Positions 33,211-42,298 of a stretch of 64,000 nt of DNA are shown piece after piece. The notes beneath the pieces are model-generated. The model saw only the letters and a list, made by a program, of their open reading frames with translations, was not told where the DNA came from and searched no databases. This DNA is from an uncultured Verrucomicrobia subdivision 3 bacterium (lineage in GTDB: Bacteria > Verrucomicrobiota > Verrucomicrobiia > Limisphaerales > UBA11358). The stretch is from assembly GCA_903922735.1 (NCBI GenBank), contig CAIXUZ010000060.1, positions 1-64,000 on the forward strand. The letters are read 5' to 3'. The stretch's first letter is position 1, and each line of letters opens with the position of its first letter. Position numbers and translations under genes: made by a program.

Positions 33211-34233
33211 ATGAGAACCATCATTGCCAGTTTACTGCTGGCAGGCATCACCGCCGCGTTCGGCCAAACCTCGACCTTGCCGCCGTTGCCGGCCAATGTG
33301 AAAATCAGCTACCCCAACCGCAACCCGCTGAAGGAAGCGCTCCAGCCGGTGCCTGCCAGCGCCATCTTCAAGATGGAAGGTTATTATCTGTGGGACCCCT
33401 CCGTCATCAAGGTCGGGGATACCTATCATCTGTTCACTTCCCGCTGGCCGGCCTCGGCGGGCATGGCCGGCTGGAAAAAAAGCGAGGTCATCCGGTCCAC
33501 CTCCGCCTCGCTCTTCGGGCCTTACCAGTTCAAGGAAGTGGTTTTGAGTCCGACCAATCATCCGTGGGCCAAAGATGGCACGCATAATCCAAAAATCATG
33601 AAGGTAGGAAGCAAGTATCTGCTTTATCACCTGGGCATTCCCCAATGGAAAACGGGCTTTGCCTTTGCCGATTCCATCGAGGGGCCGTGGACCCCGGTGG
33701 CCAAACCCGTGATCAGCATCAACAACCCGGCCTTGCTGGTTCGCCCGGACGGCAGCGCTTATGCCGTGGGCAAATTCAAACCCACCGAGCAAGGGGTGCT
33801 CAAATACTACATGCGAGCGCTGGAGGCGGCTAATTACCTGGGGCCATACAAGGTGGTGAAGGATGAGTCGAGCCGGCTTCCCCATGGGTTTGAGTTGGAA
33901 GACCCCACCATCTGGTGGGCAAACCAGCAATACAACGTCATCTGCACGGACATGAAAGCCAAGGTGACCGGGGCTAACAAGTCGGTGATCTATTACACGT
34001 CCAAAAACGGCGCGGATTACGAGCTTTATTCCCAAATCCCGGTCTGGTCACAAAATGATCCGGTTCCGCTCGCCGGCGGCGGCGAATTCAAGGTGAAGGG
34101 CGTGGAGCGGCCGCAGGTGTATGTGAACGAACAAGGGGCGGTGACGGCCCTGCTCGTGTCGGTTTACCCGACTGAAAATATTCCCACTTACATCGTGATC
34201 CGGCCGGTGAATGACTTTGTGCCCAAGAATTAA
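33211..34233 (+). CDS. Glycosidase with five-bladed propeller, GH43-like, secreted
   Basis: This is a 340-residue protein with a Sec signal (MRTIIASLLLAGITAAFGQ). Segments typical of GH43/GH117-like beta-propellers are visible: YYLWDPSVIKVGDTYHLFTS with a likely catalytic Asp near residue 62, AKDGTHNPKIMKVGSKYLLY, and GFELEDPTIWWANQQYNVIC with a likely second acidic pair. The family member and substrate cannot be fixed by eye. It is transcribed opposite to the operon downstream and is bracketed by two remnants of sugar-porter genes, so it may once have belonged to a duplicated utilization locus. Confidence 0.75.
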   Translation: MRTIIASLLLAGITAAFGQTSTLPPLPANVKISYPNRNPLKEALQPVPASAIFKMEGYYLWDPSVIKVGDTYHLFTSRWPASAGMAGWKKSEVIRSTSASLFGPYQFKEVVLSPTNHPWAKDGTHNPKIMKVGSKYLLYHLGIPQWKTGFAFADSIEGPWTPVAKPVISINNPALLVRPDGSAYAVGKFKPTEQGVLKYYMRALEAANYLGPYKVVKDESSRLPHGFELEDPTIWWANQQYNVICTDMKAKVTGANKSVIYYTSKNGADYELYSQIPVWSQNDPVPLAGGGEFKVKGVERPQVYVNEQGAVTALLVSVYPTENIPTYIVIRPVNDFVPKN

Positions 34234-34287
34234 GGCCGCATTCCGTTATGTGTCTTAACCACTCTCCGGGGCATCTGGGCCACCGGC

Positions 34288-34352
34288 TCAATCCACCAGA
34301 TATTTTTCAATCTGCTCGAGGTTTTCCCATTCGTTTCCGGCAGCCTGGCGAA
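34288..34352 (-). pseudogene. Decayed 3' end of a sugar-porter gene, copy 2
   Basis: The minus strand gives FARLPETNGK and then, after a one-base shift, LEQIEKYLVD and a TGA stop. This is the end of the intact sugar porter 35883-37304 with a deletion in the GKT codons. It lies between the GH43-like gene and the beta-helix gene. Confidence 0.75.
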
Positions 34353-34382
34353 GAGGTGAATGCCCCGGCCTCCGGGCCTTAA

Positions 34383-35855
34383 CTAGGGTTTGAATTCATA
34401 GGCGCCAATCGTGGGATGACTTCCGCGGGCTTTCTCAAACAGGTCATCTTTAACTTCGGCGATTGTCTTCGCACAACCAATGGCTGGCGAGCCAGCCGTC
34501 ACTTTGAAATAATCCGGTGTGAGTTGTCCCGCGCCGGTCGCCCCGGTCTTGGCCAGCCGAGGATTTCCAATGATGTCGCCGGGGCCCGCCACTTGGGGCG
34601 ACGGCTTTTCGGACCAGAGGTTATGGGAGAAATGCAATTCCGGGTCAGCCACCACATCATCCAGCCGGCCACCCGGCTCCTGCACAAACAGGTTGTTTTC
34701 AATCCGGGTATTCTGATGCGCCCCCTTCCCGATGTTGAAGTTTGCCACGGTGGGCCGGGCCGGGTCGGGGTCCCAGCTGTTGACAAAGGTGTTATACGCG
34801 ATCAGGCAGCCCTGCAAGCCGGTGGGGTGAACGAGTTCGGATTGCTGAAGCGGCTTGGAGAATCTGCCGCCCAAGTCCAGATTCACATATTTGAAGTTGC
34901 CGCGGCAGCCGATGACGATGTTGTTATAAATCTGGACGTTAGTGGACCAGGCGCTGCGACCGCGGGCGGCAACTTCGTCGCAAAACACGATGCCGCGGGC
35001 GATGCGATTGTTGACTTTGGCCGCCTGCAGTTCCGGCAGGTGCGCGTTGACCGCGCGGGCGACGGGCGAATTGGGGGTGTTGTAAACCAAGTTGCGCCGC
35101 ACAACCGAATTGGGGGTGTCCGAGGTGTAGAGGTTCACCGACCAGTTGTCATAGACCACATTGTCTTCGATGAGGGTGTCATAGGCCTCGTAGGTGTCGA
35201 GGCCCTCCCCCCAATTATCATGGACCTTGTTGTGCCGCAGGATCGTGCCGTGCGGCGCACGGGCGGCACACAAGCCGGTGCCCCAATTCTTCCCCACCAT
35301 GGCATTCCGGGCGTTTTCGTTCTCGCAGACATTCCACCAGACATCGCAATACTCCACGATGTTGGAATAGCCCTTCCCGCTGACCTTGATGCCCTCGTTG
35401 TAATTGTGGTGGGAAAAGACGTTGGACACACAATCATAGCTGCCGGTCACGGATATCCCGGGGCCAGTCGAGTATCTGACTTCCAGCCCGCTTAGGAAGA
35501 TGTGGTTGCCGCCTAGGACGACCAAATTATGGGGAACCTTGGCGGTTTGGGTGCGGTTCTCGCCTTCAATGACCGGAACTTCGTTCGGATAGGCCAGAAT
35601 TTTGATGGGCTGTGTGGCCGTGCCGGAAACCGCCACAGCAATGGCTTGATTGCGGTAGACGCCGCCGCGCAAATACAACCTGTCCCCCGGAGCTTTCAGT
35701 TGGGCCACGCCTTTTTTCAGGGACTTGAACGGATGCTCGATGGCTCCGGAAAGGGAAGCGTCATCGCCCGTCGGGGACACATAATAATCGGCCGCCTGAC
35801 TGGCAAGCTGCGCCGCCAGCACGAATTGGCCCAGGAATATCGCTATGGTTTTCAT
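34383..35855 (-). CDS. Right-handed parallel beta-helix protein, secreted (pectate-lyase-like)
   Basis: From the ATG at 35855 this is a 490-residue protein with a signal (MKTIAIFLGQFVLAAQLASQ). It begins with the DUF1565/PL9-like motif DYYVSPTGDDASLSGAIEHP. Many short beta-helix coils follow, with VVLGGNHIFLSGLEV, NNIVIG and NTRIENNLFVQ repeats (residues 110-460). Proteins of this build include pectate and other polysaccharide lyases. No catalytic residues can be assigned without a model. It is the last gene of operon 1, 18 bp after the transporter. An ATG three codons upstream is also in frame. Confidence 0.82.
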   Translation of the reverse strand: MKTIAIFLGQFVLAAQLASQAADYYVSPTGDDASLSGAIEHPFKSLKKGVAQLKAPGDRLYLRGGVYRNQAIAVAVSGTATQPIKILAYPNEVPVIEGENRTQTAKVPHNLVVLGGNHIFLSGLEVRYSTGPGISVTGSYDCVSNVFSHHNYNEGIKVSGKGYSNIVEYCDVWWNVCENENARNAMVGKNWGTGLCAARAPHGTILRHNKVHDNWGEGLDTYEAYDTLIEDNVVYDNWSVNLYTSDTPNSVVRRNLVYNTPNSPVARAVNAHLPELQAAKVNNRIARGIVFCDEVAARGRSAWSTNVQIYNNIVIGCRGNFKYVNLDLGGRFSKPLQQSELVHPTGLQGCLIAYNTFVNSWDPDPARPTVANFNIGKGAHQNTRIENNLFVQEPGGRLDDVVADPELHFSHNLWSEKPSPQVAGPGDIIGNPRLAKTGATGAGQLTPDYFKVTAGSPAIGCAKTIAEVKDDLFEKARGSHPTIGAYEFKP

Positions 35856-35882
35856 GGGTATCATTGCCGGAAGATTAGCGTC

Positions 35883-37304
35883 TCAGTCCACCAAGTCCCG
35901 TTCAATCTGTTCGAGCGTCTTGCCCTTCGTTTCCGGCAGTTTGGCGAAGATGAACAGGAAGCCCGCCACGCAGATCGCCGCATAGAGCCAGAAGGTTCCC
36001 GCCGGCCCCAGCTTCGCGTTCAGGATGGGAAACGTGTAGGTCAGCAGGAAGCACGCGATCCACAGCGCGCTCACCGCCACGGACATCGCCGCGCCGCGGA
36101 TGCGGTTCGGGAAAATCTCCGAGATGACCACCCACGTCACCGGCGCCAGCGACATGGCGTAGCAGCCGATCGCCGCGAGCACCAGCAGCAGCACCGGCAA
36201 ACCCTGGACATGCTGCGCGTAACAGAATCCCATCACCGTGTAGATGACCGCCAGCCCCGCCGCCCCCAGCAGCATGAGCGGCCGCCGCCCGGCGCGGTCC
36301 ACCGTCCCCAGCGCCACGAACGTGAACAGCAGGTTCACCGAGCCGGTCCAGGCGATGTTTTTCAGCACGGTGGAAATATCGTAGCCCGCCGCGCGGAAAA
36401 TCTCCTCGGCGTAGTTGAAGATGGAATTGATGCCGCACCATTGCTGGAACACCGCCAGCCCCACGCCGAGCACCAGCACCTTGCGCATTTTCGGCTCCAG
36501 CAGGTCGCGGAAGCGCACGTGCTGGATTTCTTCGCTCGCCAGAGTGGATTTGATTTCAGCGGTGGCCGCCGCGGCATAGGCTTCGCCGCCGATTTTTTTC
36601 AAAATGGCCTGCGCCTCCTCCGCCCGGCCGTTTTTGGCCAGCCAGCGCGGGCTTTCCGGCACCAGAAACATCCCGATAAAAAACAAAACGGACGGCGCCG
36701 CCGTCAGGCCGAACATCCAGCGCCAGCCCGACTGGCCGAACCATGAGTTCTTGATGAATTCATCCGTCGCGCCGGCCGGCAGGTTGCGGACGAGATACCA
36801 GTTGATCAATTGCGCCGCCAGCACGCCGACGACGATGGTGAGCTGGTTGATGGCGACCAGCTTGCCGCGCATCTGCGCCGGGGCGACTTCCGAGATATAC
36901 ATCGGCGACAGACTGGACGCGAGGCCGATGGCCACCCCGCCCAGCATGCGCCAGGCGATGAAAATGGAAAAATTATGCGCCAGCGCGTTGCCCACCGAGG
37001 TCACGGCAAAGATCACCGCCGCGAGGATCAGCAGCCGCTTGCGCCCGAACTTGTCGCTCAAGGCGCCCGCGGCCAGCGAGCCGAACAGGCAGCCGATGAG
37101 TGCGCAACTGTTCGCCCAGCCGATCTGCGCCTCGCTGGTCAGCTCGAAATAGCGCTGAAAAAACGGTTTCGCGCCGCCGATGACGACCCAGTCCCAGCCG
37201 AACAGCAGTCCGCCCATCGCGGCAACGGACGAGATGAGCCAGATGTAGCCAAGGTTGATTTGCGCCTTCAAGTTGGATGCGTCAGTCGGGCTATGAGTGA
37301 TCAT
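35883..37304 (-). CDS. Sugar porter family MFS transporter
   Basis: This is a 473-residue protein with twelve membrane helices. Sugar-porter signatures are present: LFGWDWVVIGGAKPFF in helix 1, LSDKFGRKRLL in loop 2-3, LSPMYISEVAPAQMRGKLVA in helix 5 and loop, and the C-terminal LPETKGKTLEQIE. It should carry a mono- or disaccharide across the inner membrane by proton symport or facilitated diffusion. It sits between the GH2 and beta-helix genes, with 18-bp gaps on both sides. Two truncated relatives lie downstream at 33.05 and 34.29 kb. Confidence 0.95.
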   Translation of the reverse strand: MITHSPTDASNLKAQINLGYIWLISSVAAMGGLLFGWDWVVIGGAKPFFQRYFELTSEAQIGWANSCALIGCLFGSLAAGALSDKFGRKRLLILAAVIFAVTSVGNALAHNFSIFIAWRMLGGVAIGLASSLSPMYISEVAPAQMRGKLVAINQLTIVVGVLAAQLINWYLVRNLPAGATDEFIKNSWFGQSGWRWMFGLTAAPSVLFFIGMFLVPESPRWLAKNGRAEEAQAILKKIGGEAYAAAATAEIKSTLASEEIQHVRFRDLLEPKMRKVLVLGVGLAVFQQWCGINSIFNYAEEIFRAAGYDISTVLKNIAWTGSVNLLFTFVALGTVDRAGRRPLMLLGAAGLAVIYTVMGFCYAQHVQGLPVLLLVLAAIGCYAMSLAPVTWVVISEIFPNRIRGAAMSVAVSALWIACFLLTYTFPILNAKLGPAGTFWLYAAICVAGFLFIFAKLPETKGKTLEQIERDLVD

Positions 37305-37322
37305 GATTGGTTGGGTGAATGA

Positions 37323-40250
37323 TTATTTCGATTGTCCGCCAGTGAATCCAGCACTGGTTTTCACCATCAGGCTTTGGATCTCACCGGCCGTGAGCAAGGT
37401 TTTGGGCGCGAATTTTTTCGAGGCCATATAGCCCAGCAAGCTGGCCCGCATCTGCCGCGACACGGGATCGGCGTCGCCAGCGGTGAGGTCAAAGCCGCAC
37501 ATGACGATTTTGCCCGCCCCCACCCTGCCCTCGATCACCAGCCCCAACGGCCGCGCCGTGACCCAATCATCAATCACGCGCACAACCGGCTCGACGCCTT
37601 TCGGCAGCAAATCCAGCCGCAGCGCGCCGGCGCGGTGGATGAGATACCACCATTGCCAGTTGCTGAAATCATCGGTCGGAAACGCGGCGAGCGCGGGATG
37701 TTTCGGGTCGCACAAAATGCCGAGCGTCGTGGGCGGTTGGCGTTTGGTCCAGGCGGTGTTCCAAAAGATGCTGGAGAAACCGAGCTTCACGGGGTCGACG
37801 TCGTAATTGCCCACCTGCTGGCCGGGAATCGTCAGCAAAACCTTGCCGCCGGATTGCAAAACCTTTTGCGCGGCATCATCGAGTTTGGAAGTCACGAGAA
37901 TATCATCCGGTTCGGCGGGCAAGGTCGCGGGATAAATCCAGACGTCCCAGTCGTTTTCGATCTTGGAGCCCGCCACCCCGACGACCAATTGGTATTTCTC
38001 CGGCGCGACCGCGCCTTTCAAATCAAGGCTGATATGGCCCAGCCGGTTGCTGTTTCCGACCGCGATGGTTTGGGCCGCCAATTCACCGCGTGCGAAAACT
38101 TTTCCATCGGCGGCAAGCAGTTTCCAATTCACGACTGCGTCCGCCAGCGGCGCCGCCCCGAAATTGGCGAGTTCCAGGTCGGCTTCCAGTTTTTCGGAGA
38201 CGGTAAACACGCGCTTGGGCAAACGCGCCAGCGGCACGATAGCGTTGCAAAAGCGGCGGAAGGCTTTCGCCGTCACATACCCTTTTTCATCCCAGAACGG
38301 ATCCAGCACGCCGACCAGCGCCGTGCCCTGACCGGGAAAATCATTCAGCCCGAGCAGTTCAAAACCGCCCATGCCGGGCGTGCGCAAGGCTGATTCGATC
38401 TCCTCCTTGTAGCACAAGGTTTGCAATTTGCCCGATGCCAGCATGAATTGCCTAGCCAGGTTACCCATGCCCGCTTCATTCAGAAAATCGCGGAAGATCT
38501 CGAAGTTTTTCGCCTTGAGATAGCCGGTGTATTTCGGGATTTCATCAAAATTTGGATAGACACACCACTGGCCAATCTCGTGGCTGACCACCGGAACCTT
38601 CCGCTTGGAAATATAATCACGATAGTCGGTGACGGTTTCAGGCGGACGGGCATTGATACGCGATTTGAGTCCTTCGCCCCAGCCCTGAACGCGCGGATGC
38701 GGCACGAGGTGAAACTGGTTTTCGGAAATTTCCGGCCACCCGGCCCCGCTCGACCACAACCGCCGCGAATCGAGCGCTTTGAAATGCGCGACATATTTGG
38801 CGAGGTAGGCGTTGGCATTTTTCCCGCCCGGCTCATTGCCGTGGAGCATGAGGATGAACGACGGATGATTGCCGTAGGCCTTGAGAATGCGGGCGGTTTC
38901 ATCATAAACCCACTGGTCCACCGACTTGCCGTCGCCGATGGTCGTGGATTGATTGGCCCAGCAGGTCTCGACCTGAAGATACATGCCGAGTTCGTCCGCC
39001 GCCTGGAACGCCGCTTCCGGCGGGCAGTAGGAATGAAAGCGCAGCAAGTTCAGCCCGCAGGATTTCGCGACTCTGATGAGGCGCTTCCATTCAGCAACTT
39101 CCACTGGCGGATGGCCGGTTTTGGGGAAGACCGCGCACTCCAGCGTGCCGCGAAGGAAAGTCTTCTGACCGTTGATGGTGATCTGGGTGCCAGAGGTGGA
39201 AACATCGCGGAGGCCGAGAGTCGCGGTTCGGACGCTTTTCGCCATGTCGTTGCCCGACAAATCACCGTCCACCACCCGCCCGCCCAATGCGCCACCTAAT
39301 TCAGCGCGCACGGACAGAAAGTGCGGCGCGAATTCGTCCCATAACAACGCATCTGGCCCAAGCTCAATCTCATCCTCGATGGTCAAATCTTGAGCCGGCG
39401 TTTTGAAGTTGGTGCTAACAGGGAGCCGCACGGATTGCCCGTTCGCTTCAAAGAACAAATTCAATTTGCCCCAGAACAGTTTTCCAGTCGCATTTGTGCT
39501 CACCACTACCACCCGAACGGACTTTTTTGCCGCGTTTGGATATACCTGCAAATTCTCAATCCACACCAGCGGCGTCGCGCGCAACTCGATCTTGCCGACA
39601 ATTCCGTTCCAGTTCCCCTGCGTGTGGTCGGTGATGCCGTGCGAGTTCTCGCCGATGTCCACGATGCGGCGGTTATCCACGCGGATGCTGACGGTGTGTT
39701 TGCCGGGCGCGAGCTGGCCGAGGTCGTATTCGTGCGGCGTGGAGAGCGATTGATTCGTGCCGATCAGTTTGCCGTCCAACCAGACGCGGGTCTCCCAGTG
39801 CGCGCGCTCAAGGAAGAGCACGACGCGTTTGCCCTGCCAATCCTTCGGCACCTCAAAGTCTCGCTGAAACCAGGCGGCACCCGCGTAATATTTTTCCGGC
39901 TGGAGCCAGAACGGGATTTTTACATTTCCCGGCGAGCGATACTTCGCATATTGCGGTGCCGTGAACCACGACTTGTCCACGATGCCACCAGCCCACTCCG
40001 TGTCCACCGTCACCTCGTCGCCAACGCCTTGAGCGGTCAGCGTTCCAGGCAGCTTGATCTTGTCGGGCAAAGCGCGCTCGAACCACCGCTGCCCGATGCC
40101 GATATCGGCGCGGTCGATCTGAAACCGCCACGGGCCGGCAAGGGAAATATCCCGCTGCCCGGCGGCCGCAGCATTAAGGCAACAGAAAGCCGCCAGCAGA
40201 ACCAGACCGGGAAGCCGTCTGGTCAGGTTGAGGTTGGATTTTGTTCTCAT
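37323..40250 (-). CDS. Glycoside hydrolase family 2, large, secreted
   Basis: This is a 975-residue GH2 enzyme with an N-terminal signal (LLAAFCCLNAAAAG). The jelly-roll domain shows PWRFQIDRADIGIGQRWFER and GTLTAQGVGDEVTVDTEWAG, and the Ig-like domain follows. In the TIM barrel the probable acid/base Glu is in LHGNEPGGKN (about residue 471) and the nucleophile in SHEIGQW (about 557). A long C-terminal region (about 700-975) has a beta-sandwich and a ThuA/glutamine-amidotransferase-like segment. Specificity is not readable: galactosidase, glucuronidase or galacturonidase are all possible. It is in operon 1, 8 bp after the GH27 gene. Confidence 0.88.
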   Translation of the reverse strand: MRTKSNLNLTRRLPGLVLLAAFCCLNAAAAGQRDISLAGPWRFQIDRADIGIGQRWFERALPDKIKLPGTLTAQGVGDEVTVDTEWAGGIVDKSWFTAPQYAKYRSPGNVKIPFWLQPEKYYAGAAWFQRDFEVPKDWQGKRVVLFLERAHWETRVWLDGKLIGTNQSLSTPHEYDLGQLAPGKHTVSIRVDNRRIVDIGENSHGITDHTQGNWNGIVGKIELRATPLVWIENLQVYPNAAKKSVRVVVVSTNATGKLFWGKLNLFFEANGQSVRLPVSTNFKTPAQDLTIEDEIELGPDALLWDEFAPHFLSVRAELGGALGGRVVDGDLSGNDMAKSVRTATLGLRDVSTSGTQITINGQKTFLRGTLECAVFPKTGHPPVEVAEWKRLIRVAKSCGLNLLRFHSYCPPEAAFQAADELGMYLQVETCWANQSTTIGDGKSVDQWVYDETARILKAYGNHPSFILMLHGNEPGGKNANAYLAKYVAHFKALDSRRLWSSGAGWPEISENQFHLVPHPRVQGWGEGLKSRINARPPETVTDYRDYISKRKVPVVSHEIGQWCVYPNFDEIPKYTGYLKAKNFEIFRDFLNEAGMGNLARQFMLASGKLQTLCYKEEIESALRTPGMGGFELLGLNDFPGQGTALVGVLDPFWDEKGYVTAKAFRRFCNAIVPLARLPKRVFTVSEKLEADLELANFGAAPLADAVVNWKLLAADGKVFARGELAAQTIAVGNSNRLGHISLDLKGAVAPEKYQLVVGVAGSKIENDWDVWIYPATLPAEPDDILVTSKLDDAAQKVLQSGGKVLLTIPGQQVGNYDVDPVKLGFSSIFWNTAWTKRQPPTTLGILCDPKHPALAAFPTDDFSNWQWWYLIHRAGALRLDLLPKGVEPVVRVIDDWVTARPLGLVIEGRVGAGKIVMCGFDLTAGDADPVSRQMRASLLGYMASKKFAPKTLLTAGEIQSLMVKTSAGFTGGQSK

Positions 40251-40258
40251 GGTTTCAC

Positions 40259-42298
40259 CTATTTCGTTGATATGGCCGAACGCAACCGCAACAACACCAC
40301 GCCGTGGCGCGGCACTGTGGCTTTGAACTGGCCGTCATACTTGCCCAAATCTTTCTGCCGCCAGAGATCGCGAACGATTTGTTTTCCGGCCACGCCGACA
40401 TCGCTCCACTTCGCGACGACACTCGCCGCGACCTCGCCGCGGTTGCAGAGGCCGACGGCCTGGCTGCCGTCCTCCAGTTTCTTCACCATCAGAAAGGTCT
40501 CCGGCGTCAGCGGCACCACGCGCGCACATTCGCCGAGGGAATCCTGATCCACCTCGATGACTTCCGGGTTGCAGAGCACGTTGAGGGTAAACTCATCGAG
40601 CCGGCTCAGGTCGCCGCTGAAGAAAAGCGGCGCGGCGCTCAGGCACCAGAGCGACATAAACGAATACTGCTCGGTCGGCGTCAGCGGACACGGCTTCGGC
40701 TCGCCATTATTGCGCGCATCGCCGATGTAACCGATCTGGATATAGTCGGGATCATTCCACGAACCGGGCTTTGACCACTCGCGATATTCGGCATTTTTCA
40801 ACGCCACGGCAAAGATGCGGTTCAACTCCGCACCCAAATCGCCCGCCGTCCGCCAGCAATGGCCACCGACCTCCGCGCCCCATTTCCAGACGTCGCCCAA
40901 TCCGTATTGGCAAAGGTTGAAGACCATATCGCGCGGCAACTTTTCCAGAATACCCCCCATCAACCGGTAAGGATACTTGTAGGCTTCCAAATTGGGCCCG
41001 GCCTTATTCCACAGCGGAATGACCTTGGCCTTCGGGTCGCCGCCCTGGGCGATGTGGCCGTAGGAACACCAGTCGTATTTCAGAAAATCAAAACCCCATT
41101 CCGCGAACAGCCTGGCGTCCTGCTCCTCATGCTGGTAGGCGCCGCAAAATCCGCCGCAGGTGAGCGGCCCCGGCGAAGTATAGATGCCGGCCTTGAGTCC
41201 TTGGGCGTGGATATAATCCGTCATCGCGCGCATGTCGGGGAAATGTTTATTGGGCAGGATATTGCCCGCCGCGTCGCGGAAGGGCCCGACCCGAAGCGGA
41301 TCTGGCGACCGCTTGGCGTCCTCCGGCGCGTTCATCCAGCAATCGTCAATGTTCACATAGGCGTAACCAACATCGGCCATACCGGTCTTCACCATCACGT
41401 CGGCGGCATCGCGCATCATCGCATCGGTGACGCGATTGTAGTGGGCATACCAATGGTTCCAGCCCATCGGCGGCGTCAGCGCCAGCGTATCGCCGCTGAT
41501 TATCTTCAGCGTGCGCGTTGCGATGCCGTATTGGTTCTTCACACGCAACGTCACGGTGTGCGTGCCGCGCCCGGGCGCAGTGCCGGTGATGATACCGTTG
41601 GTCGGGTCAAGATGGAGACTCGCGGGCAAAGCCTCAGCGGCAAACTGCATCGGTCGCTCGCCGGTCGCCGGGATGCGATAGAGGAACGGGTTGCCCGGCC
41701 GGCAGCCATAAACCTTGGGCCCGTTGAGGCGCGGTTCGCGCGGCGGCTTCGGCGTGAGGATGACGGCTTCTTCACGCGGGGCATTGACCGTGCGCGGCTT
41801 CGCGCCCGACACCACGAAGCGCGGTTCCGCCCAATCGGCGTGGTTGAATTTATTGTTCTCGCCGGCGTGATCCACCATCAACAGCAGCGAGCGCACGCCC
41901 TTGAGACGGACATCCACCGTCCTGGCCGGCTGACCATTCGTCATCACACCCGACTCCCAAAGTTTCTTGCCGTCGCCAAAGATGCTGAACACGACCGCCG
42001 CCGCCGCATAACCAGCCGCATCATCCACGCCGACTGACGCTTGAAACCTCTCAGAGCGACCATCCATTTCCAGCCAGAGCGTGCTCAGCGCGCGCGTGCC
42101 GATGCCGTGCTCGAACTTCTGCCCGCCAATGGACAGCGGCTTGCCATTGAACGATTGGTCCGTCTTCGGCTTGGCCCAGCCTTCGAAATGAAGGTGGCTA
42201 AGGTCAAGCTGCGTGAGCAAGACCGTTTCCGCCGCGCGCGCTGCGGCCAATGGAATCAAAGCGGCACAAATGATCAAGTGAATGATGTGTTTTTTCAT
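40259..42298 (-). CDS. GH27 alpha-galactosidase with NPCBM domain, secreted
   Basis: This is a 679-residue protein with a Sec signal (MKKHIIHLIICAALIPLAAA). An NPCBM/NEW2 carbohydrate-binding domain (IGTRALSTLWLEMDGRSERF, about residues 60-160) is followed by a small putative-Ig linker (PFLYRIPATGERPMQFAAEA) and the GH27 barrel from LTPPMGWNHWYAHYNRVT (about 275). Catalytic residues are the nucleophile Asp in LKYDWCSYG (about 408) and the acid/base Asp in GSWNDPDYIQIG (about 513). It would remove terminal alpha-galactose, as in galactomannan side chains. Its start overlaps the stop of the DUF5107 gene by 4 bp. Confidence 0.94.
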   Translation of the reverse strand: MKKHIIHLIICAALIPLAAARAAETVLLTQLDLSHLHFEGWAKPKTDQSFNGKPLSIGGQKFEHGIGTRALSTLWLEMDGRSERFQASVGVDDAAGYAAAAVVFSIFGDGKKLWESGVMTNGQPARTVDVRLKGVRSLLLMVDHAGENNKFNHADWAEPRFVVSGAKPRTVNAPREEAVILTPKPPREPRLNGPKVYGCRPGNPFLYRIPATGERPMQFAAEALPASLHLDPTNGIITGTAPGRGTHTVTLRVKNQYGIATRTLKIISGDTLALTPPMGWNHWYAHYNRVTDAMMRDAADVMVKTGMADVGYAYVNIDDCWMNAPEDAKRSPDPLRVGPFRDAAGNILPNKHFPDMRAMTDYIHAQGLKAGIYTSPGPLTCGGFCGAYQHEEQDARLFAEWGFDFLKYDWCSYGHIAQGGDPKAKVIPLWNKAGPNLEAYKYPYRLMGGILEKLPRDMVFNLCQYGLGDVWKWGAEVGGHCWRTAGDLGAELNRIFAVALKNAEYREWSKPGSWNDPDYIQIGYIGDARNNGEPKPCPLTPTEQYSFMSLWCLSAAPLFFSGDLSRLDEFTLNVLCNPEVIEVDQDSLGECARVVPLTPETFLMVKKLEDGSQAVGLCNRGEVAASVVAKWSDVGVAGKQIVRDLWRQKDLGKYDGQFKATVPRHGVVLLRLRSAISTK

